From: Thiopontia sp964415865
Lineage (GTDB): Bacteria; Pseudomonadota; Gammaproteobacteria; GCF-002020875
Direction of reading: 5' to 3'
Assembly: GCA_964415865.1 (NCBI GenBank)
Contig: CAYQBY010000011.1
Location: 1 to 42,283 of the forward strand
DNA: 42,283 nt
Within the stretch, counting starts at the first letter, position 1. Each line of letters starts with the position of its first letter. The notes beneath the pieces were generated by a model that saw only the letters and a program-made list of their open reading frames with translations, had not been told where the DNA came from and made no database searches. Position numbers and translations under genes: made by a program. Below are positions 31,393 to 40,079 of the stretch, piece by piece.

Positions 31393-32445
31393 ATGCATGA
31401 TGAGGTAAAGAAATATTATGGCCAGATTCTGGTCACCAGCAGTGATCTACAGACGGATGCCTGCTGTACGGATATATCTATGCCTCCGTGGATGAAAGCG
31501 GCAATGGCTGATATTCATGATGAGGTCTCTGCCAAGTATTATGGCTGCGGGCTGGTGGCCCCCCAACAGCTTGAGGGAACCAAAATCCTTGATCTCGGTA
31601 GTGGCTCGGGACGAGACTGTTATCTGCTGGCACGTCTTACCGGTGAGGACGGATACGTAGTAGGTGTCGATATGACAGATGAGCAGCTGGAGGTAGCTAA
31701 TCGTCACATCCAGTGGCATGCCGATCGCTACTGTTACTCCACTCCAAATGTGGAGTTCCGCAAGGGGTATATCGAGAAGCTGGATGAGCTTGATCTTGAG
31801 GATGAGAGTTTTGACATTATTGTCTCCAACTGCGTGATAAATCTCTCCCCTGACAAGAATGCAGTATTGCGTGAGGCATGGCGGGTATTGAAGCCTGGCG
31901 GTGAGCTCTACTTCTCTGATGTCTACTCTGAGCGCAGGGTGCCAGAGGAGCTGGTAAAGGATCCGCTGCTCTACGGGGAGTGCCTCAGTGGCGCTCTCTA
32001 CTGGAATGATTTTCTTACCTTGGCTAAAAACAGTGGATTTTCCGATCCGCGCCTTGTAGAGGACCGTCCACTGGCCATCGACAACCCCGATATCGAGAAG
32101 GTGCTGGGGCCACACCGTTTCTACTCCGCAACCTATAGGCTCTTCAAGATTCCAGAGTTAGAGGAGAGCTGTGAGGATTATGGGCAAGCAGTTATCTACA
32201 AGGGGACAGTAGAGAACCATCCGGATCTGTTTGAGCTTGATAAGGGGCACCATTTCGAGACCGGCAAGATTGAACCGGTCTGTGGCAACAGCTGGAGAAT
32301 GTTGCACGATAGCCGCTTTGCAGACCACTTCGAGTTTTTTGGTAGTTGGGATACCCACTACGGGATCTTTAATGGATGTGGTACTACCATGCCGTTTGAC
32401 GAGAACAGTAGCGCAGAACCAGAGTCTGGGGGTAGCTGCTGCTAA
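31393..32445 (+). CDS. arsM: ArsM-like arsenite S-adenosylmethionine methyltransferase
   Basis: A 350-residue cytoplasmic methyltransferase that likely converts arsenite to methylated arsenicals. The Rossmann SAM site is ILDLGSGSGRDCYLLARL, with GVDMTDEQLEVA next. Cysteines expected to bind As(III) include Cys24-Cys25 (DACCTD), the SNCVINLSPDK cysteine, and those near the C-terminus. It has the ArsM N-terminal KYYGQILVTSSDLQTDACC and a C-terminal extension ending GGSCC. The pairing with ArsS and ArsJ genes supports the assignment. AAGGG precedes the ATG. It starts a chain of overlapping genes. Confidence 0.9.
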   Translation: MHDEVKKYYGQILVTSSDLQTDACCTDISMPPWMKAAMADIHDEVSAKYYGCGLVAPQQLEGTKILDLGSGSGRDCYLLARLTGEDGYVVGVDMTDEQLEVANRHIQWHADRYCYSTPNVEFRKGYIEKLDELDLEDESFDIIVSNCVINLSPDKNAVLREAWRVLKPGGELYFSDVYSERRVPEELVKDPLLYGECLSGALYWNDFLTLAKNSGFSDPRLVEDRPLAIDNPDIEKVLGPHRFYSATYRLFKIPELEESCEDYGQAVIYKGTVENHPDLFELDKGHHFETGKIEPVCGNSWRMLHDSRFADHFEFFGSWDTHYGIFNGCGTTMPFDENSSAEPESGGSCC

Positions 32446-33905
32446 TGCAGTTCAGAAAGCCTCGCTCATTTGATCGAAACCTTATTGTTATAGGTGCGGG
32501 ATCTGGCGGACTGGTCTCTGCCTACATTGCTGCTGCAGTAGGCGCCAAGGTTACTCTCGTTGAAAAAGGTGAAATGGGGGGCGATTGCCTGAATAGAGGA
32601 TGTGTCCCATCCAAGGCGCTAATTCGTTCTGCTCGGGTAGTGACCGAATTACACAAGGCAAAAGAGCTTGGGTTTATTAATGCATCAGTTAAGGTGGATT
32701 TTGCTGCCGTAATGGAACGTGTTCATCGGGTGATCGGAACCATTGAGCCACATGATTCGGTGGAGCGATATCGCAGTCTTGGAGTAGATGTGGTGCAGGG
32801 AGAGGCGGCTATTACCTCACCATGGAGCATATCCGTTAATGGTAAAACATTAACAGCACGAAACATCATTATTGCCACCGGCGCACGACCACGTATTCCA
32901 CAAATTAAGGGGCTAGAACAGATCTCATACCTTACATCAGACACTCTCTGGGGGCTGAAGGAACTTCCTGCCAGGTTGCTGGTGATTGGCACCGGGGCGA
33001 TTGGCTGTGAACTTGCGCAGGCGTTCACACGGCTAGGATCAAGAGTCACTATGGTCGGACACGGGAATGCACTGTTGCCAGCAGAGGATGATGACGTCTC
33101 TGAATATATGTTGAACAGGTTTAGGAATGATGGAGTAGAGGTGTTACTACAGAAAAAACCCAAGGCTTTCGTAGTAAAAGATGGGGAGAAAATTCTGGAA
33201 CTTAATGGTGGAGAGAGTGGGGAAAGTGTTGCCGTGCCCTTTGACCAGGTTTTGCTTGCGACCGGGAGGGTTGCCAATACAGAGGGGATTGGCCTGGAGG
33301 AGATAGGGATAAAGATTACTCATCAGGGTGCGATCAAGGCTAACGCATACCTGCAGACTAGTTGCCCATCGATATTTGTCTGTGGAGATGTGGCAGGGTC
33401 ATACCAGTTTACCCATGCGGCATCCAATCAGGCGTGGACTGCCACTATCAATAGCCTGTTTGGTTTTGTTAAACGGTTCAAACTTAACGAGACGGTATTG
33501 CCTTGGGCCACCTTTACTACACCAGAAGTTGCTGAAGTTGGACTCAATGAAAGCCGAGCCAAAAAGAGCAATACCCCCTATGAGACTACTAAATTCCCGT
33601 TCTCTGAACTTGACCGTGCCATTGCTGAGGAAGAGCGGGAAGGTTGGATCAAGGTGCTCACTGTTCCTGGCAAGGACAAGATTCTAGGGGTTACCATTGT
33701 GGGTGAACGGGCGGGGGACCTTCTGCAAGAGTATGTATTGGCAATGCGTAATGGTCTTGGACTTAATAAGATTTTGGGAACCATCCATCCCTATCCTACA
33801 TTTGTGGAAATTAATCAGAGGGTGGCTGGGGTGTGGAAGCGTGAGCATGCACCCAAAGGTATATTGAGATTGGTAACCAGGCTTCATGGGTGGAGAAGAG
33901 GTTAA
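32445..33905 (+). CDS. Class I FAD pyridine nucleotide-disulfide oxidoreductase (mercuric-reductase-like)
   Basis: A 486-residue flavoprotein. FAD site is GAGSGGLVSAYIAAAVGA, the redox-active disulfide is CLNRGCVPSKA, the NAD(P)H site is VIGTGAIGCELAQAF, and the C-terminal dimer segment has GTIHPYPTFVEINQRVAG with the catalytic His. Members of this branch are labelled mercuric-reductase-like or dihydrolipoamide dehydrogenase-like; it lacks the N-terminal HMA domain and the C-terminal CC of mercuric reductases, so mercury is not its likely substrate. Its ATG overlaps the arsM stop (TAATG) and it overlaps arsS by 20 bases. In this cluster it may keep arsenic thiols or the SAM enzyme reduced; that is inference. 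Confidence 0.88.
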   Translation: MQFRKPRSFDRNLIVIGAGSGGLVSAYIAAAVGAKVTLVEKGEMGGDCLNRGCVPSKALIRSARVVTELHKAKELGFINASVKVDFAAVMERVHRVIGTIEPHDSVERYRSLGVDVVQGEAAITSPWSISVNGKTLTARNIIIATGARPRIPQIKGLEQISYLTSDTLWGLKELPARLLVIGTGAIGCELAQAFTRLGSRVTMVGHGNALLPAEDDDVSEYMLNRFRNDGVEVLLQKKPKAFVVKDGEKILELNGGESGESVAVPFDQVLLATGRVANTEGIGLEEIGIKITHQGAIKANAYLQTSCPSIFVCGDVAGSYQFTHAASNQAWTATINSLFGFVKRFKLNETVLPWATFTTPEVAEVGLNESRAKKSNTPYETTKFPFSELDRAIAEEEREGWIKVLTVPGKDKILGVTIVGERAGDLLQEYVLAMRNGLGLNKILGTIHPYPTFVEINQRVAGVWKREHAPKGILRLVTRLHGWRRG

Positions 33906-34872
33906 GGCAGTGCTTGATAGCTATCCCAGGATAAAAGATATTGCTTTTCCCGATATTCAGCGTGGAGAGTTAACAACGCTTCAGGTAAACCTGGGTTATC
34001 GATGCAACCTTAGCTGTACCCACTGTCATGTGAATGCAGGGCCAAATCGTACCGAGATGATGAACCGAGAGACCATTGATATGGTCATCAGGGTGCTTGA
34101 GAGCGGGAAATTTCTGGTACTGGATCTTACTGGTGGGGCGCCAGAGTTGAATCCCTACTTTAGAGAGCTTGTATCTATAGCTACACATCTCGGTATTCAT
34201 GTGATTGATCGCTGTAATTTGACGATTCTTGAGGAGAAAGATCAGGCAGGATTAGCTCTATTTTTATCTGATAACAAGGTTGAGGTTGTTGCATCAATGC
34301 CTTGTTATCTAGAAGAAAATGTAGATTCTCAAAGAGGTAACGGAACATTTGATTTAAGCATAAATGGGCTGCGTCAGTTGAATGCTTTGGGTTATGGTGA
34401 TGCTGCAACAGGCAAAATTTTAAATCTGGTATACAACCCTCAGGGAGCACATCTACCTCCACCGCAGAGCTCTCTGGAGGCCGACTATAAAAGGCATCTG
34501 TTCGATAATTATGAAATTATCTTCAATCAACTGCTCACTATCACCAACCTTCCGATTCACCGCTTCGGCAGCATGCTTCTCTCAAAAGGCGAGCTTGATG
34601 CTTATATGACACTGCTGCAAGAGAGCCACACGAAGGAGAATTTGGAAACAGTCATGTGTCGCACCATGGTAAGTATTGATTGGCAGGGGATGATCTACGA
34701 TTGTGATTTCAATCAGATGTTGAATCTGCCACTAAGAGATGGTGCTGGAGCTCCTCTTGAGCTTAAGGACCTGCTTGATGATGACCTTGCCGGATTGGGA
34801 ATACAGGTTGCAGGGCACTGCTATGGCTGTACTGCAGGCCAGGGATCCAGTTGCGGCGGGGCGCTACAATAG
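33886..34872 (+). CDS. arsS: Arsenosugar biosynthesis radical SAM protein ArsS
   Basis: A 328-residue radical SAM enzyme. The iron-sulfur motif is CNLSCTHC (CxxxCxxC) in GYRCNLSCTHCHVNAGPNRTEMM, followed by the SAM-binding LDLTGGAPELNPYF. The C-terminal DUF3641 region has CRTMVSIDWQGMIYDCDFNQM and a Cys-rich end CYGCTAGQGSSCGG. ArsS proteins add a 5'-deoxyadenosyl group to dimethylarsenite on the way to arsenosugars. Some homologues are selenoproteins; here the relevant positions are ordinary Cys codons and no in-frame TGA exists. The start lies 20 bases inside the FAD gene. Confidence 0.92.
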   Translation: MGGEEVKAVLDSYPRIKDIAFPDIQRGELTTLQVNLGYRCNLSCTHCHVNAGPNRTEMMNRETIDMVIRVLESGKFLVLDLTGGAPELNPYFRELVSIATHLGIHVIDRCNLTILEEKDQAGLALFLSDNKVEVVASMPCYLEENVDSQRGNGTFDLSINGLRQLNALGYGDAATGKILNLVYNPQGAHLPPPQSSLEADYKRHLFDNYEIIFNQLLTITNLPIHRFGSMLLSKGELDAYMTLLQESHTKENLETVMCRTMVSIDWQGMIYDCDFNQMLNLPLRDGAGAPLELKDLLDDDLAGLGIQVAGHCYGCTAGQGSSCGGALQ

Positions 34873-35547
34873 TTGAGCTCCATCTCCATAATCATCCCGA
34901 CCCTAAATGAGGAGTCGGCAATTGAGGCAACCCTAAGACCACTACAGGCAATGCGTAAAACAGGTGTTGAGGTAATAGTTGTAGATGGTGGCAGCAGTGA
35001 CAATACCTGCAACAAGGCCGAGCCCTATGTTGATCAACTGATTATCTCTGACCAGGCTGGGCGTGCATCCCAGATGAATATTGGAGCCAAGGCATCAGCA
35101 GGAGAGATACTCTGGTTTTTACATGCCGATACCCTGATTCCAGAGGATGCGGCAATCACTGTCGTAGAGGCACTCAATAACAATATGTGGGGACGCTTCA
35201 ATCTGTATCTGAGCGGCAGGCATCCGCTGCTCAGAATTATTGGAAGGATGATAAATATCCGCTCCTGCTGGAGTGGGATTGCAACTGGAGATCAGGGTAT
35301 TTTTCTCACACGCACCATATTTGAGAAAGTTGGCGGGTATCCATTGATTCCACTAATGGAGGATATTGCACTCAGCAAAAGACTGAAGAGAGAGGGGAGA
35401 CCGGCCTGTGTGAAACAGCAACTCATAACCTCCAGCCGTCGCTGGGAGGAACGCGGCATCGTGACAACAGTGGTTCTGATGTGGCGACTCCGTTTTGCAT
35501 ACTGGGTTGGGGTATCACCACACCGTATCGCCAAAATGTATCAATGA
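34873..35547 (+). CDS. TIGR04283-type glycosyltransferase of arsenosugar clusters
   Basis: A 224-residue family 2 glycosyltransferase: SIIIPTLNEE at the N-terminus, VIVVDGGSSDNT, FLHADTLIP (the DxD-like motif) and TGDQGIFLTRTIFEKVGGYP. The size and position immediately after arsS match the TIGR04283 family found in arsenosugar clusters. The start is a TTG directly after the arsS stop; there is no ATG before the conserved strand. Its end overlaps the next gene (ATGA). Confidence 0.88.
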   Translation: MSSISIIIPTLNEESAIEATLRPLQAMRKTGVEVIVVDGGSSDNTCNKAEPYVDQLIISDQAGRASQMNIGAKASAGEILWFLHADTLIPEDAAITVVEALNNNMWGRFNLYLSGRHPLLRIIGRMINIRSCWSGIATGDQGIFLTRTIFEKVGGYPLIPLMEDIALSKRLKREGRPACVKQQLITSSRRWEERGIVTTVVLMWRLRFAYWVGVSPHRIAKMYQ

Positions 35548-36164
35548 AGATCGAGATAGCAATTTTTGCCAAGGCTCCTGTCCCTGGGTATTCGAAAACA
35601 CGTCTGATACCTGCCTTGGGAAGAGATGGAGCAGCTCTACTGCAACAGCAGATGACATCACATATTGTTGAGCAGGCGGTTCACTCTGGTGTTGGCGTGG
35701 TCACCCTCTACGGCACACCAAACTGTAGTGACCACTCATTTAAGCAATTACAAGCAGATTATCATCTGACTTGTAATAGTCAGAGAGGAGATGGTCTTGG
35801 TGAGCGAATGTCTGCAGCTATAAGCAGTGGGCTTAATGAGCATGATGCTGTAATCCTGGTTGGTAGTGACTGTCCGCAGTTGGATAAAGCAGTATTGCTA
35901 AGAGTTGAATCAGAGCTACAAATATCGGATGTGGTGATAGTGCCGGCAAGTGATGGTGGATATGTGTTGATTGCAATGAGACAGTCAGTCCAACCCCACC
36001 TTGCTACTATTTTTGGCGATATTGAGTGGGGGGGCAACCAGGTTATGGCCCAAACAGAGGCACGACTATCAGAGTCTGGTGTACGTTGGCAGCAACTTCC
36101 AGCATTAAGAGATATTGATAGAGAGGAGGACCTCGAGTACCTGCCCAGTTATATAACTATTTGA
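35544..36164 (+). CDS. TIGR04282-type (DUF2064) glycosyltransferase of arsenosugar clusters
   Basis: A 206-residue nucleotide-sugar transferase-like protein of the CofC/DUF2064 type: IAIFAKAPVPGYSKTRLIPALG, ILVGSDCPQLD, and PASDGGYVLIAM. It occurs together with TIGR04283 proteins in arsenosugar gene sets. The ATG at 35544 overlaps the previous stop, giving translational coupling; a longer frame upstream lies within the previous gene and was not used. It ends 8 bases into the end of the opposite-strand TIGR02647 gene. Confidence 0.88.
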   Translation: MKIEIAIFAKAPVPGYSKTRLIPALGRDGAALLQQQMTSHIVEQAVHSGVGVVTLYGTPNCSDHSFKQLQADYHLTCNSQRGDGLGERMSAAISSGLNEHDAVILVGSDCPQLDKAVLLRVESELQISDVVIVPASDGGYVLIAMRQSVQPHLATIFGDIEWGGNQVMAQTEARLSESGVRWQQLPALRDIDREEDLEYLPSYITI

Positions 36165-36387
36165 GAACACTGTGTAGTGTCTGGGCCTTCTCTGCACACT
36201 CAATCCCAAAGTCAGTCAGGTAACCGCCATCATTCTGTGAGGTTATACCTTTTTCATGGAGCCGTTCTGCAGCCCTGACCATATCTTTTCCTGCGCTACT
36301 GTGAATCTTGATTCCCTCCTGTATCGAGTTCAGATCAAATTGCATCAGAAGATTCAGTTCATCGACCAGTTCCTGTGTGTAGTTCAT
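36157..36387 (-). CDS. TIGR02647 family protein
   Basis: A short protein of about 76 residues of the TIGR02647 family, known from gammaproteobacteria, function not known. The family pattern is clear: YTQELVDELNLLMQFDLNSIQEGIKIHSS then RLHEKGITSQNDGGYLTDFGIECAEKAQTL. I set the start at the ATG of MNYTQEL, which fits the family length; a longer form from 36441 (94 residues) is possible. It sits on the opposite strand between a glycosyltransferase and arsJ, so it splits the organoarsenic cluster. Confidence 0.8.
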   Translation of the reverse strand: MNYTQELVDELNLLMQFDLNSIQEGIKIHSSAGKDMVRAAERLHEKGITSQNDGGYLTDFGIECAEKAQTLHSVLK

Positions 36388-36471
36388 TCCTGCTGACTCC
36401 ATGTCGTGATTGATAGACTCCTGAAGTATACTCGTTTTCATATCAGGAGCAGGAATATAAACGTTTACTAA

Positions 36472-37683
36472 ATGTCAGAATCAGTCGCAGGATTTCGTAA
36501 TTATCTAACAGTAACTCTTGGGTACTGGGCTTTCACTCTTACTGATGGCGCAATCCGCATGATGGTGATTCTTTACTTTCATCAGTTAGGATACAGCCCA
36601 TTAGAGATTGCGATGCTCTTTCTCTTCTATGAGTTTTTTGGTGTAGTTACCAATCTGGTTGGAGGATGGATAGGGGCAAGAGTTGGGCTGAATCTAACCA
36701 TGCACATAGGTATGGGGCTGCAGGTTTGCGCTCTCTTGATGCTGACTGTTCCAGAGGGGTGGCTCACAGTGCCCTATGTGATGGCAGCACAGGCACTATC
36801 TGGTATAGCAAAAGATCTGAACAAGATGAGCGCCAAGGCCAGCGTAAAGTTGATGTTGCCTGACAGCTCCAGCAACAGTGTGGAGTCACGTCTTTTCAAG
36901 TGGGTATCTGCCCTGACCGGCTCAAAAAACGCATTGAAGGGGGCGGGATTTTTCCTTGGAGCGCTGTTGCTCTCTTCTGTGGGGTTCAGAATCTCCCTGT
37001 TACTGTTGGCAGGTATGTTGTTGCTGGTGCTGTTTATGACAGTTTCCCTGTTGCCACATGATATTGGAGTATCTAGCTCAAAACCTCGTATCTCACAGAT
37101 TTTCTCAACAACAACTGAGATCAACTGGCTCTCTGCAGCAAGATTCTTTCTGTTTGGGTCAAGGGATATCTGGTTTGTGGTGGCGCTACCAATATTTTTA
37201 TCCTCAATCTTTGGTTGGAATCACATGGAGATTGGAGGATTCCTGGCCTTGTGGATTATTGGTTATGGGATTGTTCAGGCGATAGCGCCACTACTGTTAA
37301 GACAGTCTCACAAGATTCCTGATGGAAGAACAGCCTCTATAGCTGCGCTGTTGCTCGCAACCATTCCTGCCGGAATTGCACTCATGCTGAATAGCGGGAT
37401 GTCACCACAGATTGTTACTATCGTTGGCTTGTCTATGTTTGGAGTGGTTTTTGCGGTAAATTCTGCTGTTCACTCATTTCTGATTCTGGCACTATCGGAT
37501 CACGACAAGGTGGCCATGAATGTTGGGTTCTACTACATGTCTAATGCAGGAGGACGCCTTGCAGGAACGGTATTGTCAGGCCTTGTCTATCAACAGCAGG
37601 GGATAGAGGGGTGCCTCTGGTGGTCTACTGTTATGGTGCTGGTCTCCGCGGTATTTGCACACAAGGTGTGGACAAAACAATAG
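36472..37683 (+). CDS. arsJ: Organoarsenical efflux MFS transporter ArsJ
   Basis: A 403-residue major facilitator of the ArsJ family with about twelve helices. The N-terminus NYLTVTLGYWAFTLTDGAIRMMVILYFHQLGYSP and the loop YEFFGVVTNLVGGWIGARVGL are characteristic. ArsJ is known for exporting 1-arseno-3-phosphoglycerate made by a neighbouring glyceraldehyde-3-phosphate dehydrogenase. No such gene is in this window, and the cluster instead encodes methylation and sugar steps, so here it may export a different organoarsenical. It starts 31 bases from the divergent TIGR02647 frame. Confidence 0.92.
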   Translation: MSESVAGFRNYLTVTLGYWAFTLTDGAIRMMVILYFHQLGYSPLEIAMLFLFYEFFGVVTNLVGGWIGARVGLNLTMHIGMGLQVCALLMLTVPEGWLTVPYVMAAQALSGIAKDLNKMSAKASVKLMLPDSSSNSVESRLFKWVSALTGSKNALKGAGFFLGALLLSSVGFRISLLLLAGMLLLVLFMTVSLLPHDIGVSSSKPRISQIFSTTTEINWLSAARFFLFGSRDIWFVVALPIFLSSIFGWNHMEIGGFLALWIIGYGIVQAIAPLLLRQSHKIPDGRTASIAALLLATIPAGIALMLNSGMSPQIVTIVGLSMFGVVFAVNSAVHSFLILALSDHDKVAMNVGFYYMSNAGGRLAGTVLSGLVYQQQGIEGCLWWSTVMVLVSAVFAHKVWTKQ

Positions 37684-37693
37684 GATCTGGACT

Positions 37694-37713
37694 ATCCTCG
37701 TGATGTTGAGGAT
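37694..37713 (+). terminator. Weak hairpin after arsJ
   Basis: ATCCTC (37694-37699) pairs with GAGGAT (37708-37713), 10 bases after the arsJ stop. No clean T run follows, so termination is uncertain. Confidence 0.3.
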
Positions 37714-37735
37714 TAAAATTGTCAGGAGAACAAAA

Positions 37736-38164
37736 ATGAAAAAAACAGCCGTATTACTAGCATTAACAATAAGTTCATTTGGTGCAACTGCAGAGAATAC
37801 TGACCTGATCTGCAGCATGGATGAGATCAACAAGGGCTCTGGTGAGGTTACACATACTGATAACGTTGCGGTGACTGTTCCAGACCAAAGCAGCAAGAAT
37901 GTAACTGCGCTGACCTACTACAACAGTGATCGTATTATCGAGGAGTGGGAGATTACTCCGACCCATTCAAACTATCGTTACCGTAAAATTGTCGATGGCG
38001 ACGTACTGAAGATTGAGACCAGCTCTATTGAGGCATCAAGCGGAAAAGTTATGGGGGCTGTCCATTATGACCCATCTCCATATCTGCGCATTCGTGGACA
38101 CAAAGAGAAAGAGACCACCTTCTCCGGTCAGTGCTATCTGGCACCCGCATCATCAGAGAAATAG
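37736..38164 (+). CDS. Exported protein of unknown function
   Basis: A 142-residue protein. The signal peptide covers residues 1-19 (MKKTAVLLALTISSFGATA), then a beta-rich body with two cysteines, one near each end (LICSMDE and SGQCYLAP), which probably form a disulfide. I recognise no domain. CAGGAGAA precedes the ATG at 37736; the longer frame upstream has no ribosome-binding site and overlaps arsJ. Its end overlaps the convergent coiled-coil gene by 31 bases. Confidence 0.75.
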   Translation: MKKTAVLLALTISSFGATAENTDLICSMDEINKGSGEVTHTDNVAVTVPDQSSKNVTALTYYNSDRIIEEWEITPTHSNYRYRKIVDGDVLKIETSSIEASSGKVMGAVHYDPSPYLRIRGHKEKETTFSGQCYLAPASSEK

Positions 38165-38700
38165 CTCTTAACATCTTTCATCTGTTCTGAAATCCAGATA
38201 TTGGCGCTCTCAGCGCCTCTGTCTGCGCTCTTTTTGCTCTCCTCGTAGAATGCAGAGGCATCCTTTTTGCATTGTTCTGGCTTCTTGTAGCACTCCTCTG
38301 CAGCTTGCGCAGCATCTGCTGCAATCAGCCCTACCGAAGCGATAGAACCTACGATTGGTATTTTTGAGGCGCCCTTGGCAATCTTTCTCATCCCCTTGGG
38401 CTTATTGGCCTCAATTTTAGCCAGTTTTTTATTGGCTCCATCAAGTTGTTTTTTAGTGGAATTGAGCCTCTCTTCTGTAGCTGTTAGTTTTCTCTTATGG
38501 CTATCAAGATCATTGCGGCTTTTATCAAGTGATGACTCCAGTTTTCTGTTTTTCTTGAGTAACCGTTCGGCACTCTGCTGGTAACCCTTTAACAGGGTAA
38601 TCTCTTCCAGAAGTGAGGTAATGTAGTAGAGGCCGCTACCAACCGCCCCCACGGAACCAATAAGTAGTGCAGCAACAATCTTTTTTCTAATTGCCGTCAT
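38134..38700 (-). CDS. Coiled-coil membrane protein of unknown function
   Basis: A 188-residue protein, last of three genes on this strand. An N-terminal transmembrane helix (about residues 8-26) leads into a long charged heptad-like coiled coil (about 40-105, KKNRKLESSLDKSRNDLDSH and following), then a small hydrophobic Gly/Ala segment (KIPIVGSIASVGLIAADAAQAA, about 112-133), two Cys and a polar helical tail. The ATG at 38700 is inside the previous gene with a 14-base overlap; a start at 38727 is possible but overlaps more. No family recognised; it may scaffold a membrane complex with its two neighbours. Confidence 0.7.
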   Translation of the reverse strand: MTAIRKKIVAALLIGSVGAVGSGLYYITSLLEEITLLKGYQQSAERLLKKNRKLESSLDKSRNDLDSHKRKLTATEERLNSTKKQLDGANKKLAKIEANKPKGMRKIAKGASKIPIVGSIASVGLIAADAAQAAEECYKKPEQCKKDASAFYEESKKSADRGAESANIWISEQMKDVKSYFSDDAGAR

Positions 38701-40075
38701 TGGCAGCCCATTCCAGGTTTTGTTCAATGGAGGAGCGATGATTTTTTATAACAACAGGGCCAAACTCCTGAACAAGAGAATCCATAATGCGCTGTTCTAT
38801 GGTCTCGTAATCAGCAAGGTGTTGATATTTATTATATAGGTCAAGAGTCCTGGTTTGCAGTTGTACACGAAGCAAAGACTCAATTAGCAGATCTGCAGCT
38901 GTACCTTTTGTATATCCTGAATACTCCTCACCAGCATCTCCTCGTGCCGAGACAATTAGATCCAGGAGTTTGTCGCTCTCCTCTTCGCTGGTATCTTCCG
39001 TACGAATCAGATTTTCCAGGGTGACTCCGTGTCGTTTTGCAAGCTTCTGGGCTTTCTCTATCTTTTTGAGCCTTGGGTTAATAGCCTTTTTTTGAGACCT
39101 CTGTGCTATTTTTTTCAGAGTAGGGGAAGGGAGCTCATCTACTCTGCTCCTGTCGATACTTTCCAGTGCGGAATCAATTTTTTCATCGGAATTATCATTA
39201 GGTTGCTCTTTATCTGGCTCATCTTCCGATGAAATATCCACAAATTCCTGGTGCCACTTATCAACAACATCATCACGATCAGAAGGGAGGAACTCTCCAA
39301 CTGCGACCAGCTCATTAAAAATAGAGCTGTAGACCACATCCCTGGTTTCTCTATTCTTAATTGAATGGCTCTCTAAAAACTTTGGGGCAATAACATTCAG
39401 GAGCTCTTCAATACGTCTGCTTCTATCCTGGCTGATGCTCCCGTATAGAAAATGGTCAAACAGCATCTGTGGATCGGAAAATCCAAAGGTTGAGGAGATG
39501 GTATCCATATCCTCCTTAAAGGATATTGCCTCGCTAAGTTGTTCCCCGGTTAGTTGTTTAATATCACCAGACTCAACTGGTCCAATCAGGAGTGATATGG
39601 GGAGATCTGTTTGAGTGAAACGAACATAAATATTGCAAACCTCCAGCAGTGCATCCGCTCGTTCTCTGGTGGGTAACCACTGATCGTCATCTTCTTGGTC
39701 TGCCTCATCGGCAATTGAGGTTTCTGTCTCTTCAATCTCAAACGGCTCTTCCTCACTCTCCTTATTAATAAGCATCTCATCAGCTGTATTATCAATACTG
39801 TTTTCAGCCAGATAATCAGTGAGTTCAGCTGTATCATCTGCAGCCTCCCCAATCTCTTCATTGATCTCCTCAGGCTCAGGGACATTCGCCACATTCTCCT
39901 CTACTGGAGTGCGTTCTACTAAAGGGGGCGATGTATCTAATGGCTTAGAAAAATAAACTGCCAGTAACCCAGCAACAGATATGGCAGACAGCATAATACT
40001 GCCGAGGATGATGGCTGTCAGTAGCAGAAGCAGGAGGACGGTAAAAGCGGTGAATCTTTGCTTTTGTGTCAGCAC
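38687..40075 (-). CDS. Large acidic membrane protein of unknown function
   Basis: A 462-residue protein whose N-terminus has one or two hydrophobic helices (residues 11-43), followed by a very acidic linker (about 50-140, rich in Glu/Asp, for example EPEEINEEIGEAADD), and a predominantly helical cytoplasmic or periplasmic part with a Lys-rich stretch (KKIAQRSQKKAINPRLKKIEKAQKLAKRHG). No family recognised. The GTG at 40075 begins 4 bases after the stop of the small membrane protein gene; an open frame continues upstream to a TTG at 40150, overlapping that gene. It precedes and overlaps the coiled-coil gene by 14 bases. Confidence 0.7.
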   Translation of the reverse strand: MLTQKQRFTAFTVLLLLLLTAIILGSIMLSAISVAGLLAVYFSKPLDTSPPLVERTPVEENVANVPEPEEINEEIGEAADDTAELTDYLAENSIDNTADEMLINKESEEEPFEIEETETSIADEADQEDDDQWLPTRERADALLEVCNIYVRFTQTDLPISLLIGPVESGDIKQLTGEQLSEAISFKEDMDTISSTFGFSDPQMLFDHFLYGSISQDRSRRIEELLNVIAPKFLESHSIKNRETRDVVYSSIFNELVAVGEFLPSDRDDVVDKWHQEFVDISSEDEPDKEQPNDNSDEKIDSALESIDRSRVDELPSPTLKKIAQRSQKKAINPRLKKIEKAQKLAKRHGVTLENLIRTEDTSEEESDKLLDLIVSARGDAGEEYSGYTKGTAADLLIESLLRVQLQTRTLDLYNKYQHLADYETIEQRIMDSLVQEFGPVVIKNHRSSIEQNLEWAANDGN

Positions 40076-40079
40076 AACA

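Noticed and set aside
31447..32115. 222-residue frame opposite the methyltransferase gene
   Set aside because: Shadow of a gene with clear SAM and Cys motifs; no family features of its own.
32445..33905. Mercuric reductase (merA)
   Set aside because: No N-terminal HMA domain, no C-terminal vicinal Cys pair, and no mer regulator or transporter nearby.
33886..34872. Selenocysteine in ArsS
   Set aside because: No in-frame TGA occurs and the Cys motifs are complete, so this copy is the Cys form.
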